From Burkholderia sp. Ac-20379 (lineage in GTDB: Bacteria > Pseudomonadota > Gammaproteobacteria > Burkholderiales > Burkholderiaceae): a DNA stretch of 34,377 bases. The notes under the pieces were generated by a model that was given only the letters and a program-made list of their open reading frames with translations, ran no database searches and had not been told where the DNA came from. A program made the translations under genes and the position numbers. The DNA is taken from the NCBI RefSeq assembly GCF_017104645.1, contig NZ_JAAGPF010000049.1, forward strand, positions 1 to 34,377, given 5' to 3'. Below, piece by piece: positions 7,883-15,932 of the stretch; position 1 is the first letter of the stretch; each line of letters starts with the position of its first letter.

Positions 7883-8536
7883 TCAGGCGCGGCCCGTCTT
7901 CCACGCGCGCAGTTCGCCGTTGGTCAGCAGCCCGTGATCGGCGCCGTATTTGGCGACATCGAGCAGGCAGTACGCGAGTTGGTCGCAGTCGATGCTGTAG
8001 TCCGCGCTGAACAGCGACAGAAGGCTGCCGATCGGCGCGAGCAGGCGCGCCAGATCCTTGCGCGGGCCGCTGCGCGCCGTCGGGCGGATATAACCCGGGC
8101 GGAACACGAACAGCGGGCCATCCAGTTCGCCGAGCCGGCGTTCGGTGCGCCCCTTGATTTTCGCGTACAACGCCGCACGCTGCTCCGTCGGATCGGCGCT
8201 GCGGCCGCTGACGAAGCAAAAGCGCATCAGCGGGTTGTAGGCGCGCATCGCGCGGGCGGCCGCCAGCGCGTAGTCGAGCGTGATGCGAACGTACGCATCC
8301 TTGCCGACCTGCGCCTGCGACACGCCAAGGCACCAGATGCAGGCGGCGTGATCGCCGAGGTCCAGCCCGGCGTAGTGCTCGAAATCGTCGAGCACCACCG
8401 TGCGCAGCTTGGGATGCGTCATGCCGGGATCGCGTCGCGTCAACACGGTGACCTGCCCGATATCCGGGTCGGCCAACGCCTGACGAAGCACTTCTCCGCC
8501 GGCGAAGCCGGTTGCGCCGGTCAGGACGATTTTCAT
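7883..8536 (-). CDS. NAD(P)-binding Rossmann-fold protein (atypical SDR, HTATIP2-like)
   Basis: A 217-residue protein beginning MKIVLTGATGFAGGEVLRQA: the glycine-rich GATGFAGG motif at residues 7-14 marks an NAD(P)-binding fold of the extended/atypical SDR or NmrA-like type. FCFVSGRSAD and FRPGYIRP are typical later segments of this group. Members act as oxidoreductases or redox sensors, so no specific reaction can be given. The start is ATG 8536 with an excellent AAGGAG 9 bp upstream; frames extending further upstream to 8881 run into the divergent lyase gene and are rejected. It is divergent from the ammonia-lyase gene and has its own promoter candidate. Confidence 0.85.
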   Translation of the reverse strand: MKIVLTGATGFAGGEVLRQALADPDIGQVTVLTRRDPGMTHPKLRTVVLDDFEHYAGLDLGDHAACIWCLGVSQAQVGKDAYVRITLDYALAAARAMRAYNPLMRFCFVSGRSADPTEQRAALYAKIKGRTERRLGELDGPLFVFRPGYIRPTARSGPRKDLARLLAPIGSLLSLFSADYSIDCDQLAYCLLDVAKYGADHGLLTNGELRAWKTGRA

Positions 8537-8582
8537 GGCGGGTTCTCCTTGCGGCGAAGATTCGGAACGGTGGCTTTTTAAG

Positions 8583-8616
8583 CGGAGAATATATCTCCGT
8601 TTATATCCGACTTCAA
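8583..8616 (-). promoter_or_regulatory. Promoter with overlapping palindrome, upstream of the NAD(P)-binding gene
   Basis: On the minus strand TTGAAG (8611-8616) is followed after 17 bp by TATATT (8588-8593). A perfect inverted repeat CGGAGA-N5-TCTCCG (8583-8599) covers the -10, which suggests an operator. The binding protein is unknown; HxlR-, MarR- and TetR-type regulators use sites of this size. Confidence 0.45.
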
Positions 8617-8633
8617 GCCCAAGCGACGTGATC

Positions 8634-8681
8634 TTGTTGCACTCGGTCATTTTATAGATAATAGATAAAATCAACTGACCG
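8634..8681 (+). promoter_or_regulatory. Promoter and inverted repeats upstream of the ammonia-lyase gene
   Basis: TTGTTG (8634-8639), a 17-bp spacer, then GATAAT (8657-8662) form a good sigma-70 promoter. The -10 lies within an inverted repeat TTTTAT-N9-ATAAAA (8650-8670). A second, wider pair CGGTCA (8644-8649) and TGACCG (8676-8681) flanks it. These are natural candidate sites for the GntR-type regulator encoded downstream, but this has not been shown. Confidence 0.45.
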
Positions 8682-8693
8682 GAACCCACCCCC

Positions 8694-10337
8694 ATGACCC
8701 TCGCATCCTCCATCGTCCTCACCGGCGACAGCCTCACCCTCTCCCAGATCGTCGACATCGCACGCCACGGCGCGGCCGTCGCGCTCAGCGACACCGCCCG
8801 CGCCAACCTCGCCGCCACCCGCCAATTCATCGACGACACCTGGCTCGTCGACGACGCCCCGCTGATGTACGCGTTCAACACCGGCGTGGGCGCGCTGAAG
8901 AATCAGCGCATCGGCGCGCTCGACATCGCCCGCTTCCAGCGCAACCTGATCCATTCCCACTCGGCCAGCACCGGCGAACCGATGCCGCACGAAACCGTGC
9001 GCGCGATGATGGCGATCCGCGTCAATACGTTCGCGCGCAACCATTCGGGCATTCGGGTCGAGGTGGTGGAACGGCTCGTGGCGATGCTGAACCTCGGCAT
9101 CACGCCGGTGATCGCGGCCAAGGGCAGCGTGGGCGCGAGCGGCGATCTCGCCCCGCTCGCGCTGATGAGCGGCGCGCTGCTGGGCCTCGAACCGTCGGTG
9201 GTCACCTACCAGGGCAGCACCATGAGCGCGCGCGCCGCGTTCGAGCGCGCCGGCCTGCCGCCCACCTTCGATGTCGAGGCGAAGGACGCCACCGCGCTGA
9301 TCAACGGCTCCACCGCGTCGCTGGCCTACGCCGCGCTCGCCGCGTTCGACGCGCGGCAACTGCTGTCGGGCGCGACGATCTCGCTCGTCATGTCGCTCGA
9401 GGCGATTCGCGGCGAACGCGCCTGCTTCGAGGATCGCGTAATGCTGGCGCGGCCGCATCCGGGCCAGCGCCGCGTGGCGCAGGCGGTGCGGCGCCTGCTG
9501 GCAGGCAGCGCGCGCTGCACGCACGACGCGCGCGCGTTCGCGCCGCCGGGCGCGACCGAAGCCGAAGCGCTCGCGGCCGCGCAGCCGCGCATTCAGGATG
9601 TCTATTCGTTCCGCTGCTCGCCGCAGGTGTACGGCCCGGTGCTCGACGCGCTCGACTACATCGACGGCATTCTCACCACCGAGATGAACAGCGCCACCGA
9701 CAACCCGCTGATCTTCGCCAACGACGCGCGCTACGACATCGTCTCGTGCGGCCACTTCCACGGCCAGTACGTGGCGCAGGCGATGGACCTGCTCGCGCTG
9801 GTGGTGACCGATCTCGCCGCGATCTGCGACCGCCGCAACAACCTGCTGATCGACCCCGCTTATAATTTCGGCCTGCCGCGCAACCTGATCGCCCGCGAGC
9901 CCGGCATCAACACCGGTTTCGCCGTGGTGCAGAGCATGGGCACCGGGCTCGTGCTCGAAAACATGGGCCTGTGCGCGCCGGCCAGCGTGACGAGCCTGCC
10001 GGCCAAGGGCAATCAGGAAGACCACATCAGCAACGCCTGCTTCGCGGCGCGCCGCACGCGCACCGTGGTCGAGAACGCGCAGGCCGTGGTGAGCGCGGAA
10101 GTGCTGATCGCGGCGCAGGCGCTGTCGCTCACGCAGCAGACGTTCGCGGCGTTCCCGCTCGGCCGCGGCGCGCAGGCCGCGCTCGAACGCGTGCGCGCCG
10201 AGGTGCCGGCGATGCTCGGCGACGACCGCTGGGTGCACGACGACGTCGAGGCCGTGCGCGCGCTGGTGAGCAACGGCGCGCTCGCGCAGGCGGTGCGCGA
10301 CGCCTGCGGCGACATGTGGGCCCCCGCAACTCCCTAA
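8694..10337 (+). CDS. Histidine/aromatic amino acid ammonia-lyase (MIO enzyme)
   Basis: Non-oxidative deamination of an aromatic amino acid, by family most likely L-histidine to urocanate. The MIO-forming triad Ala148-Ser149-Gly150 lies in GSVGASGDLAPLA. The catalytic Tyr is Tyr59 in MYAFNTGVG, and TNSATDNP-like wording (EMNSATDNPL) and QEDH-type segments are present further on. The substrate-selectivity pair is Ser88-His89 (NLIHSHSAS), which corresponds to the SH of histidine lyases rather than HL of tyrosine or FL of phenylalanine lyases. Length 547 is somewhat above the ~510 of standard HutH. There are no hutU, hutI or hutG genes beside it; instead a GntR-type regulator follows after 14 bp. 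It may therefore be a paralogue with a different role or substrate. Confidence 0.85.
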   Translation: MTLASSIVLTGDSLTLSQIVDIARHGAAVALSDTARANLAATRQFIDDTWLVDDAPLMYAFNTGVGALKNQRIGALDIARFQRNLIHSHSASTGEPMPHETVRAMMAIRVNTFARNHSGIRVEVVERLVAMLNLGITPVIAAKGSVGASGDLAPLALMSGALLGLEPSVVTYQGSTMSARAAFERAGLPPTFDVEAKDATALINGSTASLAYAALAAFDARQLLSGATISLVMSLEAIRGERACFEDRVMLARPHPGQRRVAQAVRRLLAGSARCTHDARAFAPPGATEAEALAAAQPRIQDVYSFRCSPQVYGPVLDALDYIDGILTTEMNSATDNPLIFANDARYDIVSCGHFHGQYVAQAMDLLALVVTDLAAICDRRNNLLIDPAYNFGLPRNLIAREPGINTGFAVVQSMGTGLVLENMGLCAPASVTSLPAKGNQEDHISNACFAARRTRTVVENAQAVVSAEVLIAAQALSLTQQTFAAFPLGRGAQAALERVRAEVPAMLGDDRWVHDDVEAVRALVSNGALAQAVRDACGDMWAPATP

Positions 10338-10351
10338 AGGACAGATCGAAC

Positions 10352-11002
10352 GTGGTTCCCGACAACTCGGATTCCCTGCCGGCGCGGATCGCCGCAGGTT
10401 TGGCGCAACAGATCATTCGCGGCGAGCTGAAGCCCGGGGACCGCGTTCGTCAGGACACGGTCGCCGCCGAATTCGACACGAGCCACGTGCCGGTGCGCGA
10501 GGCGTTCCGTCGGCTGGAAGCGCGCGGGCTGCTCGTCTCGCGCGAACGCAAGGGCGTGTACGTGCCCGCGCTCGATCAGGCGTCGATCGTCGAGATCACG
10601 CGCATGCGCGCGGCGCTCGAGGTGCTCGCGCTGCGCCATGCGATCCCGCACCTGACCGATGCCGATTTCGCGCTCGCCGAAGATGCCATCGCACAGGCCG
10701 AGCACTGCCGCGACATCGCGGCATGGGAGGACGCGAACCGCCGCTTCCATTCGAGCCTGTACCGGCCGTGCGGCATGCCGCGCCTTTTGTCGGACATCGA
10801 CGGCCTGCACGAGGCGCGCCTGCGCTACATGTACGCCACCGCGGCGATGATCGACTGGAACGCGAAATCGGAAGCCGAGCACGTCGCGCTGGTTGCGGCC
10901 GCGCGGCGCGGCGACGTGGCGCTCGCGTGCGCGCTGCTGGAGCGGCACGTGAACGATTCGGGGGAGATTCTGGTGGCGGCGGTGGGGGCCTTGCCGGGCT
11001 GA
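10352..11002 (+). CDS. GntR-family regulator, FCD (FadR-type) subfamily
   Basis: DNA-binding regulator of 216 residues. The N-terminal winged helix spans residues ~10-72 (LKPGDRVRQDTVAAEF, VPVREAFRRLEARGLL, RERKGVYVP), followed by an all-helical FCD ligand domain with the conserved His residues in NRRFHSSLY, SEAEHVALV and LLERHV that normally bind a metal and a carboxylate effector. Start GTG 10352 is chosen because AAGGA stands at 10336-10340 and upstream residues in the frame fall inside the lyase gene. It is 14 bp downstream of the ammonia-lyase and almost certainly co-transcribed, so it probably controls that operon. Effector unknown; an amino acid or its acrylate product is plausible. 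Confidence 0.9.
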   Translation: MVPDNSDSLPARIAAGLAQQIIRGELKPGDRVRQDTVAAEFDTSHVPVREAFRRLEARGLLVSRERKGVYVPALDQASIVEITRMRAALEVLALRHAIPHLTDADFALAEDAIAQAEHCRDIAAWEDANRRFHSSLYRPCGMPRLLSDIDGLHEARLRYMYATAAMIDWNAKSEAEHVALVAAARRGDVALACALLERHVNDSGEILVAAVGALPG

Positions 11003-11030
11003 TTGCGCGGCAAGCCAGCAACGCATCGCC

Positions 11031-12071
11031 TCAGGCGCTCTGCCGTTCGACGATCGTGAATCCCTTGTCGATCTTGACGGCGGCCACCGCGCCGCCGGTA
11101 TCGTTGAACCGCGCGAGCAGCGCCTCGGCCGTGCTCGCGCCGATCGCGGCGCCATCGATGCGCACCGTCGACAGCGCCGGAAACACCTGCGCGGCCGTGC
11201 TCAGGTCGCCGAATCCCATCACCGCCAGATCGGCCGGCACGCGCAGCCCGCGGCTGGCGGCCTCGGCCAGCACGCCCTGCGCGAGCGTGTCGGAGCTGCA
11301 AACGATCACGTCGGGTTTCGCCGTGTCGAGCAAGCGCCCCGCCCCTTCCCGCCCGGCCTGCAGCGTGGCCGGCGCGGGCAGCACCGCCACGGCGGGCTCG
11401 GCGATGCCGAGCGCGGCCAGTTCCGCCTTGAGGCTCTTCAGGCGGCGCAGGCCGCGCGGGTCGTCCACCGACACCACGCCGAACGAGCGATAGCCCTTGC
11501 CGACCAGATGCCGCGCGACTTCCTTGCCGACCTTCTCGTGCGAAAAGCCGATCACCATGTCGATCGGCTTGCTGGTCAGATCCCAGATTTCCACCACCGG
11601 CAGTTTCGCCTTCGACAGCCGCTCGACCGTGGCCTTGCTGTGCAGCGTGCCGGCCAGCACGATGCCGTCGGGGCGGCGGCCGAGAATCGCCTCGACCAGT
11701 TCCTCCTCGCGCTGCGTGGAATAGGCGGTCAGGCCCAGCAGCGTCTGGTAGCCGAAGCGCGACAGGCCGTCCATGATCGCCTGCACGGTATCCGCGAAGA
11801 TCGAATTGGTGATGGTGGGCACCAGGATCGCGACCAGGCGGCTGCGATTGCTGGCCAGGCCGCCCGCCAGCAGGTTCGGCACGTAGCCGGTGGCGCGCAC
11901 GGCGTCGAGCACCTTCTTCTGCGTGTCGGCGCGCACCAGCTCGGGACGGTTCAGCGCGCGCGACACCGTCATCGGCGCGACGCCGGCCACGCGCGCCACG
12001 TCGATCAGGGTCACGCTCTGGCCCGACGCCGCGCTGTCGGCCGGCGCGACGCGCACGTCTTTCTTCTTCAT
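11031..12071 (-). CDS. LacI-family repressor of the aldarate cluster (GntR/LacI gluconate-type)
   Basis: A 346-residue LacI-type regulator. The helix-turn-helix is at residues ~20-45 (VTLIDVARVAGVAPMTVSRA), followed by the hinge region (NLLAGGLAS) and a periplasmic-binding-protein-like core (LVAILVPTITNSIF, YQTLLGLTAYS, SDTLAQGVLAEA). Wording resembles LacI regulators of gluconate and related sugar-acid genes. Start ATG 12071 has AGGGGA 8 bp upstream; a further upstream start at 12152 lacks a ribosome site. The gene is divergent from the transporter operon. Two palindromes TGATTGCGCAAYCA lie in the shared spacer and two more precede the dehydratase gene, so this protein is the likely common repressor and controls its own gene. 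Confidence 0.9.
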   Translation of the reverse strand: MKKKDVRVAPADSAASGQSVTLIDVARVAGVAPMTVSRALNRPELVRADTQKKVLDAVRATGYVPNLLAGGLASNRSRLVAILVPTITNSIFADTVQAIMDGLSRFGYQTLLGLTAYSTQREEELVEAILGRRPDGIVLAGTLHSKATVERLSKAKLPVVEIWDLTSKPIDMVIGFSHEKVGKEVARHLVGKGYRSFGVVSVDDPRGLRRLKSLKAELAALGIAEPAVAVLPAPATLQAGREGAGRLLDTAKPDVIVCSSDTLAQGVLAEAASRGLRVPADLAVMGFGDLSTAAQVFPALSTVRIDGAAIGASTAEALLARFNDTGGAVAAVKIDKGFTIVERQSA

Positions 12072-12160
12072 CGGTTCGTTCCCCTGCCCGTCCTGTTCAT
12101 GCGGAAGGATTAGAACACGATCCGCGCCCGCCCAACCGCCCTGCGGGCGCATCCGGCATC

Positions 12161-12189
12161 AGTGTAAACGACAGTGATTGCGCAACCAA
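12161..12189 (-). promoter_or_regulatory. Promoter of the LacI-type regulator gene
   Basis: On the minus strand TTGGTT (12184-12189), 17 bp, TACACT (12161-12166). The operator at 12175-12188 overlaps the spacer and -35, consistent with autoregulation. Confidence 0.5.
12175..12188. promoter_or_regulatory. LacI-type operator O1
   Basis: TGATTGCGCAACCA, a palindrome with one mismatched pair centred on the CpG typical of LacI-family sites. It is 26 bp centre-to-centre from O2. Confidence 0.75.
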
Positions 12190-12195
12190 CATCGC

Positions 12196-12223
12196 TTGAA
12201 TGATTGCGCAATCACTGTATGAT
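12196..12223 (+). promoter_or_regulatory. Promoter of the aldarate transporter operon
   Basis: TTGAAT (12196-12201), 16 bp, TATGAT (12218-12223). Operator O2 fills the spacer, so repressor binding would block polymerase. Predicted transcript start near 12230 supports the downstream GTG start of the transporter gene. Confidence 0.5.
12201..12214. promoter_or_regulatory. LacI-type operator O2 (perfect palindrome)
   Basis: TGATTGCGCAATCA is a perfect 14-bp palindrome. It lies in the spacer of the predicted transporter promoter. Confidence 0.8.
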
Positions 12224-12300
12224 CGTCGAAAAATACGATGACGCGTCGACACGGCCTGCCCGCTGCGATTCGTCCGACCGATCCAGCTCAGGAGGCAAGC

Positions 12301-13644
12301 GTGGCCGCACGACCCGACACTACCCGGCGCACCAACGTGCGCTGGCTCACGTTGGCGATGATCTTCATCGTCACGACGTTCAACTACGTCGACCGCGCGA
12401 CGCTGTCGATCGCCGCGCCGAGCATGCGCCACGAGCTCGGCTTCGACGCGCTGACGATGGGCATCGCGTTTTCCGCGTTCGGCTGGGCCTATACGGGCAT
12501 GCAGATTCCGGGCGGCCTGCTGCTCGACCGCTTCGGCGCGCGCCTCGTGCTGGGGGCGAGCCTGATCGCCTGGTCGGTGCTGACCTTTCTGCAGGGTTAC
12601 GTGCACCTGTTCGCGTCGGCGTTCGCGGCGCTGTTCGCGCTGCGCTTCCTGATGGGGCTGGCCGAATCGCCGGCCTTCCCGTGCAACAGCCGGCTCACGG
12701 TGATGTGGTTTCCGAGCGCCGAGCGCGGCTTCGCCACCTCGGTGTTCCAGCTCGCGCAGTATTTCGCGCTGGCCGTGTTCACGCCGGTGATGACCTACAC
12801 CGTCAGCACCTGGGGCTGGCACTACGTGTTCTACACCACGGGCGCGGTGGGCGTGCTGCTCGGCCTGTGGTGGCTGAAGGTGGTGCGCGAGCCGCAGCGC
12901 GACCATCGCGTGAACGCCGCCGAGCTGGCCTATATCGAGGCCGGCGGCGGCCTGCCAAAGATGGGCGACAGCCCGCGCCCGTTCAGTTGGCGTCAGGTGA
13001 AGGCGATCGCCGCGCACCGCATGATGGTCGGCATCTACATCGGCCAGTTCTGCCTGACCTCGATCACCTGGTTCTTCCTGACCTGGTTCCCGACCTATCT
13101 GATCGAAGCCAAGGGCATGTCGATCCTGAAGGTGGGGCTGGTGGCGTCGATCCCGGCGATCGCCGGCTGCATCGGCGGGCTGGCCGGCGGCGCGTGGTCG
13201 GACTGGATGCTCAAGCGCGGCTTCAGCCTGTCGGCCGCGCGCAAGACGCCGATCATCGCCGGGCTGGTGCTGTCGTGCTCGATCGTGGCCGCCAACTACG
13301 TCCATTCGACCGCGCTCGTGATCGCCGTGATGTCGCTCGCGTTCTTCGCCAAGGGCGTCGGCAATCTCGGCTGGTGCATCGTCGGCGACGTCTCGCCGAA
13401 GCACGCAATGGGCATCAGCGGCGGCATCTTCAACCTGTGCGGCAACCTGGCCAGCATCGTCACGCCGCTGGCGATCGGCGCGATGATCAAGCTCACCGGC
13501 TCGTTCGAGATCGCGCTGACCTATATCGCCGCGCTGTCGCTGCTCGGCGCGCTGTCCTATCTTTTGATCGTCGGCAAGCTGGAACGCATCGAGCTCGACG
13601 ATGCCGACTCGCCGGCGCGCGACACCGCCGTCGCGCACGGCTAA
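12301..13644 (+). CDS. MFS aldarate transporter, GudP-like (anion:cation symporter family)
   Basis: Uptake of glucarate/galactarate-type sugar acids across the inner membrane. The 447-residue protein has ~12 membrane segments. TFNYVDRATLSIAAPSM in TM1, QIPGGLLLDRFGAR (motif A), and LAESPAFPCNSR in TM4 are characteristic of the ACS family that includes GudP/GarP. I chose GTG 12301, which has a consensus AGGAGG at 12290-12295 with a 5-bp gap; an in-frame ATG at 12238 has no ribosome site and would lie about 8 nt from the predicted transcript start. First gene of an operon with a second MFS transporter and an amidohydrolase, under LacI-type operators. The exact substrate is inferred from the talarate/galactarate dehydratase nearby. 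Confidence 0.88.
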   Translation: MAARPDTTRRTNVRWLTLAMIFIVTTFNYVDRATLSIAAPSMRHELGFDALTMGIAFSAFGWAYTGMQIPGGLLLDRFGARLVLGASLIAWSVLTFLQGYVHLFASAFAALFALRFLMGLAESPAFPCNSRLTVMWFPSAERGFATSVFQLAQYFALAVFTPVMTYTVSTWGWHYVFYTTGAVGVLLGLWWLKVVREPQRDHRVNAAELAYIEAGGGLPKMGDSPRPFSWRQVKAIAAHRMMVGIYIGQFCLTSITWFFLTWFPTYLIEAKGMSILKVGLVASIPAIAGCIGGLAGGAWSDWMLKRGFSLSAARKTPIIAGLVLSCSIVAANYVHSTALVIAVMSLAFFAKGVGNLGWCIVGDVSPKHAMGISGGIFNLCGNLASIVTPLAIGAMIKLTGSFEIALTYIAALSLLGALSYLLIVGKLERIELDDADSPARDTAVAHG

Positions 13645-13682
13645 CGCAGTACGCTTCGCAAAAAAACAAACCGGAGACAGAC

Positions 13683-14936
13683 ATGAACGCATCGCAAAAA
13701 TGGATACGCATCGGCGGCAGCCTGCTGGCCGGCCTGTTCGTCGCGTATCTCGACCGGATCGCGCTGTCGGTGGCGCTGCCGTCCATCGCGACGGATTTCG
13801 GCTTCGCCGGCCCGCACATGGCGGCCACCGCGAGCTGGGCGCTGACGGCCTTCCTGATCGGCTATGCCGTGGCCAACGTGCTCGGCGGCATCCTGACCCG
13901 GCGCTGGGATCCGAAATACGTGGCGGTGTGGACGTTCGCGCTGTGGTCGGTGGCGACGTTCTATGTCGGCCTGACGAATTCGATCGCCGTGCTGCTGATC
14001 TGCCGCGTGCTGCTGGGGATCGGCGAAGGCGTCTACTGGCCGCAGCAATCGCGCTTCGCGACCGCGTGGTTCGCGCCGAACGAGCGCACCAAGGCCAACG
14101 CCGTGATTCAGTATTACGGCCAGTTCCTCGCGCTCGGCATCGGCTTCATGCTGCTCACACCGCTGTACGACGCGTTCGGCTGGCGCGTGCTGTTCTACAT
14201 CGCGGGCGGCCTCGGCCTGTTCGCGATCGTGCCGCTCTATCTCGCGATGCTCAAGCCGCAATCGGATGCGCCGTATCCGCCGCCGCGGCGTGGCGCGTCG
14301 GCGCCGAAGCTGACGCTGGCGGCGCTGGGCGGCCCGTCGTTCTTCCTGATCCTGTTCAGCTACGTGATGCAGGGCATGCTGTTCTGGGGCGTCACGCTGT
14401 GGATTCCGCTGGCCGTCAAGTCGATCGGCATCACCGGCGCGCAGCAAGGGCTCGCCAGCGCGCTGCCGTATCTGGCCGCGGTGGTGCTCGCGCCGTTCAT
14501 GGCGCGCCTGAGCGACCGCACCGGCAAGCGCATCCGGATCGCGGCCAGCGCGCTGCTGCTGCCGGGCGTGCTGCTGATGCTGCTGCCCGCCGTGACCAGC
14601 GGCTACGGCAAGCTCGCGCTGATCACGCTCGCGCTCGGCTATTGCGCCAGCAACTACACGCCGAACATCTGGTCGATCCTGCAGGCCTCGGTGGACCCCG
14701 AGGCGGTGGGCGCGGCCGCCGGCATCATGAACGGCATCGGCGCGGGCGGCGGCGGCACGCTGGCCGGCTTCCTGGTCGGCCTGACCAAGGCCGCGACCGG
14801 CTCGTTCATGGCCGGCTTCGTGCTGCTCGGCGTGCTGGCGCTGCTCGGCGGCATCGCGCTGCTCGTCTACGAGCGGATCGCGTCGGGCCTGATGCGCGCA
14901 CGCGCCGCCGGCTCGGCCGTCCCGACCGCGCGATAA
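13683..14936 (+). CDS. MFS transporter, ACS-type, second sugar-acid carrier
   Basis: A 417-residue MFS protein with AYLDRIALSVALPSIATDF in TM1, LGGILTRRWDPKYVAV in the TM2-3 loop, LGIGEGVYWPQQSRFA in TM4 and ARLSDRTGKRIRI in the central TM8-9 loop. The pattern places it in the same broad anion:cation symporter group as the preceding gene but clearly diverged from it. Start ATG 13683 has GGAGA 7 bp upstream, and the gene follows the first transporter by 38 bp, so both are in one operon. It may import a related acid or lactone, or export an intermediate; sequence does not decide. Confidence 0.88.
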   Translation: MNASQKWIRIGGSLLAGLFVAYLDRIALSVALPSIATDFGFAGPHMAATASWALTAFLIGYAVANVLGGILTRRWDPKYVAVWTFALWSVATFYVGLTNSIAVLLICRVLLGIGEGVYWPQQSRFATAWFAPNERTKANAVIQYYGQFLALGIGFMLLTPLYDAFGWRVLFYIAGGLGLFAIVPLYLAMLKPQSDAPYPPPRRGASAPKLTLAALGGPSFFLILFSYVMQGMLFWGVTLWIPLAVKSIGITGAQQGLASALPYLAAVVLAPFMARLSDRTGKRIRIAASALLLPGVLLMLLPAVTSGYGKLALITLALGYCASNYTPNIWSILQASVDPEAVGAAAGIMNGIGAGGGGTLAGFLVGLTKAATGSFMAGFVLLGVLALLGGIALLVYERIASGLMRARAAGSAVPTAR

Positions 14937-14940
14937 CACC

Positions 14941-14994
14941 CGGCACGGCGCGCCGTGCCGCCTCCTTGTCCGCACGGCTGCCGTTGCCGTGCGG
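14941..14994 (+). other. Two tandem hairpins between transporter and amidohydrolase genes
   Basis: Positions 14941-14960 form a perfect 20-bp palindrome (CGGCACGGCG and its complement). A second hairpin follows with a 9-bp stem, CCGCACGGC (14970-14978) and GCCGTGCGG (14986-14994), and a 7-nt loop. No U-tract follows, so they may stabilise the upstream mRNA or attenuate rather than terminate. The second stem would bury the in-frame GTG at 14989, which argues against a start there. Confidence 0.6.
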
Positions 14995-15030
14995 ATGTGT
15001 CTTTTCCGCCTTGCCCACGCGCCACGAGCC

Positions 15031-15873
15031 ATGACGCCCTCCTCCATCGAACCGCCGCTCCTGATCGATTCGCACGTGCACGTCTGGGCCTCGGACCCGG
15101 CCTACCCGTTCGCGGCCGGCGCGCAGGTGCCGCCGGACGTAGACGCGAGCGCCGAGCGCCTGATCCGCATGATGGATGCGCACGGCATCGCACGCACCGT
15201 GCTGATCCAGGTGATCCATTACCGCTGGGACAACCGCTACCTGGCCGACGTGCTCAAACGCCATCCCGGCCGGTTCCACGGCGTGGCGCGCGTGAATCCA
15301 GCCGATCCGGCCGCGCCCGATCACGTCGATGCGCTGACCGAACAGGGCTTTCGCGGCGTGCGCATCAGCCCGTTCGCGGACGCCGGGAGCGACTGGATCG
15401 GCGGCCCGCTGATGGCGCCGCTATGGGCGCGCTGCGAAGCGCTCAAGGTGCCGATGACCGTGCTGACGGTGCCCAGCCGCCTGCCGCAGATCGCCGCGCT
15501 GATCGATCGTCATCCCGATCTCGACGTGGTCATCGATCACATGGCCGACACCCCGCCCGAGCGCGCCGACCAGATCCGCGCGCTGCTCGCGCTGGCGCGC
15601 TTTCCGAACGTCTACGTGAAGATCTCGCACCTGTGGTCGCTGTCGAAGCAGGCGTTTCCGTACGCCGATGCGTTCGCGCTGCTCAAGCAGGTGTACGACG
15701 CGTTCGGGCCGACGCGCCTGATGTGGGGCACCGATCACCCGGTGTGCCTGCCGCATCTGTCGTATTCGCAGGCGATCGCGCTCTATCGCGATCATCTCGG
15801 CTTCATGCCGCTCGAGGATCGCCGGGAAATCTGGCACCGCACCGTGCAACGGATCTGGCCGTTCGGCCTGTAA
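15031..15873 (+). CDS. Amidohydrolase family 2 protein, putative sugar-acid lactonase
   Basis: TIM-barrel hydrolase of 280 residues in the Amidohydro_2/COG3618 group, which contains fuconolactonase, rhamnonolactonase, 2-pyrone-4,6-dicarboxylate lactonase and galactarolactone isomerase. Near the N-terminus LIDSHVHVW supplies the metal-site HxH; VVIDHMAD and WGTDHPV near the C-terminus supply the later His and Asp. In this aldarate operon the natural suggestion is hydrolysis or isomerisation of an aldarolactone, but that is inference from context. I place the start at ATG 15031; in-frame GTG 14989 and ATG 14995 overlap a hairpin. The ribosome site is weak at either start. It lies 94 bp after the second transporter gene. 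Confidence 0.8.
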   Translation: MTPSSIEPPLLIDSHVHVWASDPAYPFAAGAQVPPDVDASAERLIRMMDAHGIARTVLIQVIHYRWDNRYLADVLKRHPGRFHGVARVNPADPAAPDHVDALTEQGFRGVRISPFADAGSDWIGGPLMAPLWARCEALKVPMTVLTVPSRLPQIAALIDRHPDLDVVIDHMADTPPERADQIRALLALARFPNVYVKISHLWSLSKQAFPYADAFALLKQVYDAFGPTRLMWGTDHPVCLPHLSYSQAIALYRDHLGFMPLEDRREIWHRTVQRIWPFGL

Positions 15874-15932
15874 CCGGCGCGGCGCGGCGTGGTGTGCCGC
15901 CCGCCCCGCACCACCTTTCGCGTTAACGATGA

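Noticed and set aside
8537-8881. N-terminal extension of the NAD(P)-binding protein to 8881
   Set aside because: It would run antisense through the ammonia-lyase start; ATG 8536 has AAGGAG and begins directly with the Rossmann motif.
12238-12300. ATG 12238 as start of the first aldarate transporter
   Set aside because: No ribosome site and only ~8 nt from the predicted +1; GTG 12301 has a consensus AGGAGG at a 5-bp gap.
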